From assembly GCA_040877545.1 (NCBI GenBank), contig JBBDNN010000075.1, positions 1 to 64,000 on the forward strand: 64,000 nucleotides of DNA. Direction: 5' to 3'. Each line of letters opens with the position of its first letter. Within the stretch, counting starts at the first letter, position 1. The stretch comes from Gracilimonas sp040877545. GTDB taxonomy: Bacteria > Bacteroidota > Rhodothermia > Balneolales > Balneolaceae. This document shows, piece by piece, positions 44,750-52,853 of the stretch. Under the pieces are notes generated by a model, which saw only the letters and a list, made by a program, of their open reading frames with translations, was not told the DNA's origin and searched no databases. The translations under genes were made by a program, and so were the position numbers.

Positions 44750-46360
44750 ATGGAAGAAGTTACAACTACTCATGCGCGGATATATCAACCTTTGACCATG
44801 GATTATGCTTTAGGGCGTTTTGGTCGGAATTTTAGTTTTTGGGGCTTATTTGGGATATGGATTGTTTTCATTGGAATGAGCATATCTTCAGTTTTTATTG
44901 TCGAGAATTTCTTTGGGTTTTCAGATATCCTGAATCAGGATAAAATAGGGCAGGTATTCCTTATTCAAATCCCCATGCTTATCGGGATGTTGCTGGTTTT
45001 TTGGGTGGGTTTTGAATGGGGATTTATCCCAGTGTTTATTTCAACTTTTGTACTGGCTTTCACGGCCTCTATGACCTGGTATTGGGCCCTGCTTTACTCC
45101 ATGTCTTTTACACTTGGCTTAGCTATTTATGCCCTTGCCTATTATTGTGTTTCCTTTGATGTGAGTTTGCGCTCAATCAAAAGCTTTGCCTTTTATGTGG
45201 TTGTATCTCTGTTTTCTGCCCTGGCATGTTCGCTGGGAGCTTTTGTGTGGAGCCGGTTTTATCACCTGCCGCTGTTCGAAACACTCATGATTTGGAAAAG
45301 CTGGTGGGTAAGCTTATTTCTTCAGGCTTTTCTTGTTGGAGGTCCGCTGCTTTATTTTTTTACTCCATTTATTTATCACTTACGGGAAAAAAGGTTCAGC
45401 ATTCCCCCTAAAAAAGAAGTATCACTTACCTGGATTTATTCTACTATTTCGGTTGTAGTATTGGTATTGGCTATGTTTATAATGTCCGCTAAACTTCTTG
45501 GCACGGAGTCTATAAAAGACGAAATGGCCGGTGCAAATCTCTCAACAGACTTGCTGACAAGCATTATGAGCGTGAATGAATCTTTTGAGATTGTAACTGC
45601 AATTTCTATCACCCTGGTCTTTTTTATTGGCATTGGCAGCATTTACCTGGTTGGCAGCTGGAACAGGAATTTACAAGAAGAAGTAGATGAACAGACAAAA
45701 GCATTACTTCATAATGAACAGCAACTGAATGCAGCTTTGGATGAACGCAACCAGCTGCTAAATGAAATTCATGACAGGGTTCGCACTAACCTGAACATGG
45801 TATTGGCAATATTGGAATTGCAGCTGAAAAATAATGGGAATAAATCAAATGAGCAGATTCTTAAAGACTCCCATTCGCTGATTCAATCGCTCACTATTGT
45901 CCATGAGTCAATGGCACAAACAAAGCAGTCTCATAATGTAGATTTAAAAAATTACGCTATCAAACTGTGCAACCGCATAGATTCAACACTTCGGAAAGAA
46001 AATAAGCCTATTCAGTTGAATGTTTTTGCAACGGAGGGACTGATTTTACCCATGAAGCGTGCTATTCCTTTTGCCATTATTATAAATGAGCTGGTTACGA
46101 ATTCCTGTAATCATGGATTTAATATCGGCCAGAAAGGCTCGGTTCTAATACATCTTTCCAAGCAAAAAGATGAAATCATCTTAAAGGTAAGCGACAATGG
46201 TAATGGCCTGCCCGATAATTTTGAAGATCTAATGACAAAAGGAATCGGTTTTCGGGTGGTTCGGGTTTTCAGTAAACAGCTGAATGCTGATCTTGAAATT
46301 ATTTCAAAGGATGTTACCTCTGTGAAACTAAGGGTCCCCGTGCAAGAAAAGAGCACTTGA
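44750..46360 (+). CDS. Membrane histidine kinase with HisKA_2-type domain
   Basis: A 536-residue kinase. Eight hydrophobic segments fill residues about 25-310, forming an integral-membrane sensor of MASE or 7TM type. The dimerisation helix LLNEIHDRVRTNLNMVLAIL matches HisKA_2 (His near 340). The ATPase part keeps INELVTNSCNHGF, VSDNGNGLPD and TKGIGFRVV. Such kinases often use stand-alone receivers, and one is encoded at 36235. No regulator gene is adjacent. The sensed signal is unknown. Confidence 0.88.
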   Translation: MEEVTTTHARIYQPLTMDYALGRFGRNFSFWGLFGIWIVFIGMSISSVFIVENFFGFSDILNQDKIGQVFLIQIPMLIGMLLVFWVGFEWGFIPVFISTFVLAFTASMTWYWALLYSMSFTLGLAIYALAYYCVSFDVSLRSIKSFAFYVVVSLFSALACSLGAFVWSRFYHLPLFETLMIWKSWWVSLFLQAFLVGGPLLYFFTPFIYHLREKRFSIPPKKEVSLTWIYSTISVVVLVLAMFIMSAKLLGTESIKDEMAGANLSTDLLTSIMSVNESFEIVTAISITLVFFIGIGSIYLVGSWNRNLQEEVDEQTKALLHNEQQLNAALDERNQLLNEIHDRVRTNLNMVLAILELQLKNNGNKSNEQILKDSHSLIQSLTIVHESMAQTKQSHNVDLKNYAIKLCNRIDSTLRKENKPIQLNVFATEGLILPMKRAIPFAIIINELVTNSCNHGFNIGQKGSVLIHLSKQKDEIILKVSDNGNGLPDNFEDLMTKGIGFRVVRVFSKQLNADLEIISKDVTSVKLRVPVQEKST

Positions 46361-46514
46361 GTGACAAAAATCAACGATAAAATACCAAGAGATTTCTACT
46401 TTTCCTTAAAAGGAAGAACTGGTGCAGTCAAATAGATGGAACTTTTTCATTTTACCCTTTCTTAAAACAAAACTTGCGACACCTTAAACGTTTTGTAAAT
46501 TTCAAGAAAATAAA

Positions 46515-47090
46515 ATGATACCAAATATGAGACGGATATTACCTCTTGCAGCCCTGACGCTTATAATTTTCTCAACCAGTGCCATTGCACAGATAGAAAT
46601 TGGTGCTTCTTTTGAATTAAGAAACGAAGATCCTGAAAGTGGTTTTGGGTTGCGCATTCAAAAAGGCTTTTTTGAAATTCTGCCGATGGTAGATGTTGGG
46701 TTGAGGGCACATTTCAGTTATTTCAGGGAAGAAAATCAAGTAGATGATAGCGGCGGTTTCAGCTATTCAGAAGATCTTACAAACTATGATTTTGGAATAG
46801 CAGCCTATGGTGGCGTGTCATTGGGTTTGATGGAACCTTATATAGGCTTAGGATTGGGTTCAGAGACAACAGACATTAATGTGGATTATCCTTTGGGGGC
46901 GGGTCCCGGACCGGAAGAAGGTGAAGAATCAAACATTTACTGGAACACATTTGTAGGTGCTAAAGTTACAATTATCCCTTTAGTGAAGCCGTTTGTGGAG
47001 TATCGGTATTCTAATAAGGAACTGGGAGAGCCGACCTTGGCTGATGCCCAAAACGGCCGCATTATGTTTGGTGTTAATTTAAGCTTCTGA
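46515..47090 (+). CDS. Small outer-membrane beta-barrel protein
   Basis: A 191-residue protein with a signal peptide ending STSAIAQ and eight or so amphipathic strands ending in GRIMFGVNLSF, a terminal aromatic residue as needed for barrel assembly. It resembles OmpX/OmpW-like barrels. Its ATG at 46515 is followed by a second at 46527, and either gives a workable signal peptide. The function is unknown. It is a single-gene unit ending in a strong terminator. Confidence 0.82.
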   Translation: MIPNMRRILPLAALTLIIFSTSAIAQIEIGASFELRNEDPESGFGLRIQKGFFEILPMVDVGLRAHFSYFREENQVDDSGGFSYSEDLTNYDFGIAAYGGVSLGLMEPYIGLGLGSETTDINVDYPLGAGPGPEEGEESNIYWNTFVGAKVTIIPLVKPFVEYRYSNKELGEPTLADAQNGRIMFGVNLSF

Positions 47091-47107
47091 TTATTAACTT
47101 AGTTGAG

Positions 47108-47137
47108 AAGCGGATATCAAACATATCCGCTTTTTTT
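47108..47137 (+). terminator. Rho-independent terminator after the small barrel protein
   Basis: AAGCGGATAT and ATATCCGCTT pair around a 5-base loop and lead into TTTTTTT. A strong terminator 17 bp after the stop codon. Confidence 0.9.
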
Positions 47138-47227
47138 ATAGCCGCTCGACATCAAAAAGTGCTTTCTAATTTCGTTATAGGTACTTTAACAACCGGAGCT
47201 GTCTTAAGGGTAGTTTAGGTATAAAGA

Positions 47228-49474
47228 ATGAGTAAAGTAGCAACCATAGATAAATATGATCTTAAAGGTCATAAATTAAAAAAAGCTCAGAAAGAAGATC
47301 TGAAGCAACTGCTGGAGGTATGTCATGAGCATATCGAAAATGTAAATGAGGAGTCTATAACCTGGGCTTTTAAGCTTTGTTACCTCTCACATGAAGGAAT
47401 GACCCGCGCCTCACACGAGCCCTATTATTACCATCCTGTAGAAGTAGCCAAAATTGTAGCCCGCGAAATTAATATTGACGATGTATCGGTAATTGCTTCA
47501 TTACTACATGATACTGTTGAAGATACCGATGTTAACCTGGATGATATCCGCCATTGGTTTGGAGAAGAAGTTGCCGTTATTATTGATGGTGTGACAAAAA
47601 TTGCCGGCGTCTTTAAAAGCAGGGACAGCAAGCAGGCGGAAGCATTTATGAAGCTGTTGCTTTCCATGGCCGAAGACATCCGTGTGGTACTTATTAAATT
47701 TGCTGACCGGCTGCATAATATGCGAACCATTCAGCATTTAAAGCGTGAGAAGCAGATTAAAATCGCATCCGAAACCATGGAGCTATATGCTCCTTTGGCC
47801 CACCGGTTTGGATTATTCCGGATAAAAAATGAACTCGAAGACCTCTGTTTTAAAACCATAGATCCCACTTCTTATAAATTCGTAGCTCGTAAATTACGGG
47901 AGAAAAAAGAAGACCGGGAAGAATTTATTCATGAATTCATGAACCCGATTGATAAGGAATTCAGAAAGCTGAATTTCAATTTTGAGATAAAAGGCCGGCC
48001 CAAGCATATTTTTTCTATTTACCGGAAGATGCAGCGGCAACAAAAACCCTTTGAAGAAATTTACGATCTGTTTGCCATTCGCATCATTCTTGAAAATCCA
48101 CATACCAAAGAAGATTGCTGGCGCGTGTATTCCATTATCACCGATTGGTACACACCTATTCCGGAGCGATTCCGGGACTTTATTTCGGTGCCTAAAGCCA
48201 ACGGTTATCAATCGCTTCATACTACTGTAATTACAAATAAAGGCCGAAAGGTTGAGGTTCAAATCAGAACCCGGCGCATGGATGATATTGCCGAGAAAGG
48301 CCTGGCTGCTCACTGGAAGTATAAAGAGGGTACACAACAAGGCTCCGAAACACTCGATAAATTTGTGAGTTGGGTACGCGATGTGCTGGATAATCCCCGC
48401 CCGGATGCCGCAACCGATTTTGTGAAAGATTTCCAGCTGAACCTGTATAAAGATGAAATCTATGTATTCACTCCAACCGGAGAATTACGAACGCTTCCAG
48501 TGGATGCAACACCCATTGATTTTGCTTTTGAAATACACAGTGAAATTGGCGAAAGAGCCATGGCAGCCAAAGTAAATGGCAAGATGGTTCCGTTGCGGCA
48601 AAAACTTCAGAATGGCGACCAGGTTGATATTATTACCGGCAATAAAATTAATCTGAACCCTGACTGGATTGATAATGTGGTAACCCATAAAGCGAAATCC
48701 AGAATTCGGCAGTTTATAAAACAAAAACAGCGAAAAATTTCTGATGAAGGCAGGCAGATTTGGAATAAAAGAGCCGATAAAGGCAAGCTGGAAATATCTG
48801 ACCAGGAACTAACTCGTTTTGCCAAGAAGTTTAACTATGAATCTACCCAGGATCTATTCTATGATATTGGATCTGGTGCTTTTGATGTAAGTGATTTGTT
48901 TAAGGAAGTTAAAAAATACAAAAGTACCGGGCGTGTAGATGAGCATGAAACATCAGAAGTACCTTTATTAAGTGAAGAGGAAATTCAGCAGACGTACATA
49001 CATGCTGCACGAACAGAGGGGGTAGGTAAATCTCTTATTGTAAACGGGGAATTAAGCAATGTAAAATACTCCTATGCCAATTGCTGTAATCCAATTCCGG
49101 GTGATGATGTATTGGGATTCATAAGCCGGACGGGTGAAATAAAAATTCATCGGACAATGTGTAATAATGCCCAGCATCTGCTCCAGACTGAAGGAGACCG
49201 TATTGTTGATGTGAGTTGGCCAAATAACTTAGGGGTGAAATTTTTGGGAGCCATAAAAGTAATTGGTGGAGATCGGGTTGGTATGATAAATGATATTACA
49301 GATGTGCTTTCTAAATCTTTGGAGACTAATATGAAAAGTATAAATGTAAGTAGTGACAGCGGAATGTTTGAAGGAATTATTACTGTATATGTAGATGGAA
49401 TTTCCCATCTTAGGAGAATCATGAAAAGGCTTGAAAAAGTAGAAGGAGTTAAAAATGTTTTACGTTACGAATAA
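47228..49474 (+). CDS. Bifunctional (p)ppGpp synthetase/hydrolase, RelA/SpoT family
   Basis: A 748-residue RSH enzyme. The HD hydrolase domain (about 60-200) has HPVEVAKIV, LLHDTVEDTDV and FADRLHNMRTIQHL. The synthetase domain (about 245-390) has GRPKHIFSIYRKM, YDLFAIRII and ISVPKANGYQSLHTTV. A basic RFRD motif before it matches the charge type of bifunctional enzymes rather than synthetase-only RelA. A TGS domain (YVFTPTGELRTLP) and a C-terminal ACT domain follow. All key motifs are intact, so it should both make and degrade the stringent-response alarmone. Confidence 0.96.
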   Translation: MSKVATIDKYDLKGHKLKKAQKEDLKQLLEVCHEHIENVNEESITWAFKLCYLSHEGMTRASHEPYYYHPVEVAKIVAREINIDDVSVIASLLHDTVEDTDVNLDDIRHWFGEEVAVIIDGVTKIAGVFKSRDSKQAEAFMKLLLSMAEDIRVVLIKFADRLHNMRTIQHLKREKQIKIASETMELYAPLAHRFGLFRIKNELEDLCFKTIDPTSYKFVARKLREKKEDREEFIHEFMNPIDKEFRKLNFNFEIKGRPKHIFSIYRKMQRQQKPFEEIYDLFAIRIILENPHTKEDCWRVYSIITDWYTPIPERFRDFISVPKANGYQSLHTTVITNKGRKVEVQIRTRRMDDIAEKGLAAHWKYKEGTQQGSETLDKFVSWVRDVLDNPRPDAATDFVKDFQLNLYKDEIYVFTPTGELRTLPVDATPIDFAFEIHSEIGERAMAAKVNGKMVPLRQKLQNGDQVDIITGNKINLNPDWIDNVVTHKAKSRIRQFIKQKQRKISDEGRQIWNKRADKGKLEISDQELTRFAKKFNYESTQDLFYDIGSGAFDVSDLFKEVKKYKSTGRVDEHETSEVPLLSEEEIQQTYIHAARTEGVGKSLIVNGELSNVKYSYANCCNPIPGDDVLGFISRTGEIKIHRTMCNNAQHLLQTEGDRIVDVSWPNNLGVKFLGAIKVIGGDRVGMINDITDVLSKSLETNMKSINVSSDSGMFEGIITVYVDGISHLRRIMKRLEKVEGVKNVLRYE

Positions 49475-49476
49475 AG

Positions 49477-49509
49477 GTTTAATTAATATTAGGTAGATTT
49501 TAATTAAAC
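49477..49509. repeat. AT-rich inverted repeat between the RSH and HU genes
   Basis: GTTTAATTAA at 49477 and TTAATTAAAC at 49500 are exact inverses separated by 13 bp. They begin three bases after the RSH stop codon and are followed by a weakly T-rich stretch. It may be a weak terminator or part of the HU promoter. Confidence 0.45.
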
Positions 49510-49636
49510 TTATCTTTACAATAAACCAAGATTATTCATTTTAGGTCAAATAGATTAATAAATTTATTTGGAATAATCTGAAAGGACAAACCGCTTAATG
49601 ATCAAGAAGATCAAGCATAACATTAAATAATTACCA

Positions 49637-49960
49637 ATGATGACTTACACAAAACGAGATGTAGTACGTCGTGTTGCAGAAGCAATGGATGAACCAATGA
49701 TTCAGGCAGAGCCCTGGGTTGACGCAGTAATAGTAGCCTTAAGAGAAATCATGTTGTCTGCTGATACGGAGTGCCGTATAGAGATTCGGGATTTTGGGGT
49801 ATTTGAAGTAAAAGAGACTAAGGCAAAACCAAAAGCACGTAATCCCAAAACTAATGAAGTTATTTACGTGCCGGCGCATAGAAAAACACATTTTAAGCCA
49901 AGTAAATTGCTTAAAAAGTTTTTACGCCAGCCATTAGAAGATCTAAAAAAGAATAAATAA
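49637..49960 (+). CDS. HU/IHF family DNA-binding protein
   Basis: A 107-residue nucleoid protein. It begins with MMTYTKRDVVRRVAEAM, and the DNA-binding beta-arm contains RNPKTNEVIYVPAHRKTHF, close to the R-N-P consensus. A lysine-rich tail of about ten residues extends past the usual 90-residue length. It bends DNA as a dimer. It is followed closely by ruvX, so the two may be cotranscribed. Confidence 0.93.
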   Translation: MMTYTKRDVVRRVAEAMDEPMIQAEPWVDAVIVALREIMLSADTECRIEIRDFGVFEVKETKAKPKARNPKTNEVIYVPAHRKTHFKPSKLLKKFLRQPLEDLKKNK

Positions 49961-49972
49961 TTAAATGATAGT

Positions 49973-50398
49973 TTGTTGCAAGAATATTCACGCCTGGTAG
50001 GTATTGATGTTGGAAAAAAAAGAGTAGGAATTGCTCAAACCGACTTGCTTCAAACTATTGCATCTCCGGTTGGCACCTTTTCACCAGAGGAGGCTCTGTC
50101 AGAGCTTTCGAATATTGTGAAAAGTGCCCCGGTCGATAAGTTTGTTGTAGGATGGCCTTTATCTCCAAATGGAGATGAAGGGTCAGCTACACAAATGGCT
50201 CAGGATTTTATCAACAACTTAAATCGCTTATTTCCTGATATTGAAGTAGCTAAAGTTGATGAGCGATACACTTCCAACAAAGCCCGTGATATTATGGTTG
50301 AGGTTGGTATACCCAAGAAAAAAAGAAGAGAAAAAGGAAGGGTAGACCGAATTGCTGCAGCTATTATATTGCAAAATTACCTTGATTCGAATTTTTAA
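49973..50398 (+). CDS. ruvX: RuvX/YqgF family Holliday junction resolvase-like protein
   Basis: A 141-residue RNase H-fold protein. The metal-binding Asp lies in LVGIDVGKKRVGIAQTD, with KFVVGWPLSPNGDEGSAT and KVDERYTSNKARD in the middle, and the last acidic site in GRVDRIAAAIILQNYL. The start is a TTG (49973, with a second TTG right after it), since the nearby ATG is out of frame. In bacteria this protein processes the 5' end of pre-16S rRNA and may resolve junctions. Confidence 0.93.
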   Translation: MLQEYSRLVGIDVGKKRVGIAQTDLLQTIASPVGTFSPEEALSELSNIVKSAPVDKFVVGWPLSPNGDEGSATQMAQDFINNLNRLFPDIEVAKVDERYTSNKARDIMVEVGIPKKKRREKGRVDRIAAAIILQNYLDSNF

Positions 50399-50406
50399 CA
50401 TATACC

Positions 50407-50964
50407 ATGTCCATACTACCTATAGTAACCTACAATGACCCTATACTGAGAAAAAAGACAGAGGCGGTCAAAGAAAATACTCCTGAGCTGCAAACACTGA
50501 TCGATAACATGCTGGAGACAATGTATAATGCAGATGGGGTAGGTCTTGCAGCTCCACAGGTAGGTAAATCGCTCAAGCTTTTTGTAATGGATACAGATGC
50601 AATGATAGAGGAAGATGAAGTACCCTATGGTTCAATGGTATTTATAAATCCTATTATCTTAGAGAAAAAGGGAGACAAGATTTCAATGGAAGAAGGTTGC
50701 CTGAGTATCCCTGAAGTAAATGATAAAGTATTTCGTCCCGAAACTATTGTGATTGAATACTCTGACCGGGATTTTAATAAGCAGCGGCTGGAAGCTGGAG
50801 GCTGGACCTCCCGTGTTATTCAGCATGAGTATGATCACCTGGAAGGGGTGTTATTTTTGGATCATCTTAGTGCCTTTAAAAAGAGGCTGCATAAATCCTT
50901 ACTTAAAGAGATTAATGCCGGCGATAAGAAAGTGAAATATCCCGTTTTGCCTAAAAACAAATAA
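50407..50964 (+). CDS. def: Peptide deformylase
   Basis: A 185-residue metalloenzyme that removes the formyl group from new proteins. All three motifs are present: GVGLAAPQVG, EEGCLSIP with the metal-binding Cys, and QHEYDHLEG with the two metal-binding His and catalytic Glu. It starts 8 bp after ruvX and ends 10 bp before fmt, the gene for the enzyme that adds the formyl group, a common pairing. Confidence 0.97.
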   Translation: MSILPIVTYNDPILRKKTEAVKENTPELQTLIDNMLETMYNADGVGLAAPQVGKSLKLFVMDTDAMIEEDEVPYGSMVFINPIILEKKGDKISMEEGCLSIPEVNDKVFRPETIVIEYSDRDFNKQRLEAGGWTSRVIQHEYDHLEGVLFLDHLSAFKKRLHKSLLKEINAGDKKVKYPVLPKNK

Positions 50965-50974
50965 GCCGTCTGTT

Positions 50975-51889
50975 ATGAATATTGTTTTTATGGGCTCTCC
51001 GGAATTTGCTCTTCCCAGCCTGGAGAAAATTCACCAGTCGAATCACACTATAAAAGCAGTTGTCAGCAACAAAGACAAGAGAAGGGGCCGGGGTTCCCGC
51101 ACATCTCCCACTCCGGTAAAAGCCAGGGCCATAGACTTAAAGTTGCCCGTCATTGAAGTGGAAAACTTATCTTCAGATGAATTTGAGCAGGATTTGAAAA
51201 AATTAGATGCAGATCTTTTCGTGGTGGTAGCATTTCGAATTTTGCCAAAAAAAATATTGAATATACCACGCTTTGGATCTATCAATCTTCATGCTTCTCT
51301 ATTGCCGAAGTATCGTGGAGCTGCTCCAATCCATTGGGCGATCATTAATGGGGAAAAAGAAACCGGCTGTACGGTTTTTTTCCTCGATGAGAAGGTTGAT
51401 ACCGGTGGAATTCTGGCGCAGGAAAAAACCGCTGTCGGCCAAAATGAAACCACTGGTGATGTGTACGATCGTTTGCAGAAAATGGGTGGCAAATTATTAG
51501 TTGACGCAATTGATAAAATAGCTACAGATGATTTTTCATTAAATATGCAGAACAATGAACTTGCCACACCTGCACCAAAATTGTTTAAAGACGACTGTCA
51601 TATAGACTTTCAACAACCGGCAGAAAAAGTTCATAACAAAATCAGAGGCTTAAGCCCCTTTCCCACCGCATGGGCCAACTGGAATAGTGAAAAGTTTAAT
51701 ATGTATCGCTCCAAAATTGGCGTAAAGATGATGAAGGAACCTGGTGAACTTTTTGTATATAATAATTGTCTTTTTGTGGCATGTGCAAGTGGAAGCGTAG
51801 AATTATTAGAAGTGCAGTTGCCCGGAACAAAACGCCTGACAGGAGAAGAATTTATAAGGGGCTATGATGTTGCTGGAAAATTACACTGA
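50975..51889 (+). CDS. fmt: Methionyl-tRNA formyltransferase
   Basis: A 304-residue enzyme that formylates initiator methionyl-tRNA. The N-terminus is MNIVFMGSPEFALPSL. The catalytic region has INLHASLLPKYRGAAPIHWA with the essential Asn and His and DTGGILAQEKTAV with the Asp. The C-terminal OB-fold-like domain includes KIRGLSPFPTAWANW. Family length. It ends the ruvX-def-fmt run. Confidence 0.97.
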   Translation: MNIVFMGSPEFALPSLEKIHQSNHTIKAVVSNKDKRRGRGSRTSPTPVKARAIDLKLPVIEVENLSSDEFEQDLKKLDADLFVVVAFRILPKKILNIPRFGSINLHASLLPKYRGAAPIHWAIINGEKETGCTVFFLDEKVDTGGILAQEKTAVGQNETTGDVYDRLQKMGGKLLVDAIDKIATDDFSLNMQNNELATPAPKLFKDDCHIDFQQPAEKVHNKIRGLSPFPTAWANWNSEKFNMYRSKIGVKMMKEPGELFVYNNCLFVACASGSVELLEVQLPGTKRLTGEEFIRGYDVAGKLH

Positions 51890-51970
51890 AAAATGATTGA
51901 TTCTTGAAGAATTTTATTTGAGATAAACACATCGTTTTTTATCATTTGCCAAAACCTCATAGGAAAAAGC

Positions 51971-52678
51971 ATGGATCAACCAGAATTACTTAATGCCGCA
52001 AGAGCTGGAGATTTGGAAGCTGTAAAAAAGCTTTTAAAAGGCAAGGCTGATATCAACGAAACGAATAAAAGTGGCGCTTCAGCACTTATATTAGCAGCTG
52101 AAAAAAATCATGCCGACGTGGCGAAGTTCCTGGTAGAAGAGGGTGCCGATTTGACAATAGAAACAAAACTTGGTGGCACAGCACTGACTCGCGCTGCTGA
52201 AAATGGCAATATTGAGCTGCTTAAATTTTTACTCGATAAGGGATCAAAAATTGGTGATCTCTCCCTTATTGCTGCTGCCCGCTATAATAATATTGAGGCT
52301 GTAAAACTTTTACTTGAAGCCGGCGCCGATGTTGATGCACAACAACGTTGGGGGCATACTGCTTTAATGTTAGCTGCAAAAGCAGGAAATACACAAGTGG
52401 TAAAATACCTGATTGACCGCGGTGCGAATGTAAAGTTGAGAGATAAAAATGGCGATACGGCTATGATGATAGCTATGGACAATGAACAGGAAGATATTGC
52501 CATGATTTTACAAAGAAAGGGTGCCAAGGTGGAAGTAAAACAAAAAAAGAAAGAATCAGCACCCGTTCTGGCTGATGATGATGATGACGACGAGAGTGAT
52601 GATTTGGAAGATACTCCGGATGTAGACGATCTGGTTGATGGTGAGGATCTGCCCGATGATGTAGATTTGGAAGACTAG
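51971..52678 (+). CDS. Ankyrin repeat protein with acidic C-terminal tail
   Basis: A 235-residue protein with no signal peptide. Five to six ankyrin repeats span residues about 5-185, for example GHTALMLAAKAGNTQVVKYL and DLEAVKKLLKGKADINE. A short lysine-rich linker (VKQKKKES) leads to a tail of about 45 residues that is mostly Asp and Glu, including seven consecutive Asp or Glu codons. It is a cytoplasmic protein-binding scaffold of unknown partner. The acidic tail could mimic nucleic acid or bind a basic protein, which is inference only. Confidence 0.88.
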   Translation: MDQPELLNAARAGDLEAVKKLLKGKADINETNKSGASALILAAEKNHADVAKFLVEEGADLTIETKLGGTALTRAAENGNIELLKFLLDKGSKIGDLSLIAAARYNNIEAVKLLLEAGADVDAQQRWGHTALMLAAKAGNTQVVKYLIDRGANVKLRDKNGDTAMMIAMDNEQEDIAMILQRKGAKVEVKQKKKESAPVLADDDDDDESDDLEDTPDVDDLVDGEDLPDDVDLED

Positions 52679-52853
52679 TTTATTCGCCAGTATTCCATTG
52701 TGCTGTTTCTTTAAAATCAGATTGCTCTTTCTACAGCCCCTGACGCTAATCTATTGCTCGTAAAACTACTCTTTTCAGGGAATATTTTTATCTAAATAGT
52801 GGCAGCTGAAGTTTATATATTATTCAAAGAAAATAATAAAGAAGTCTTAAGGT

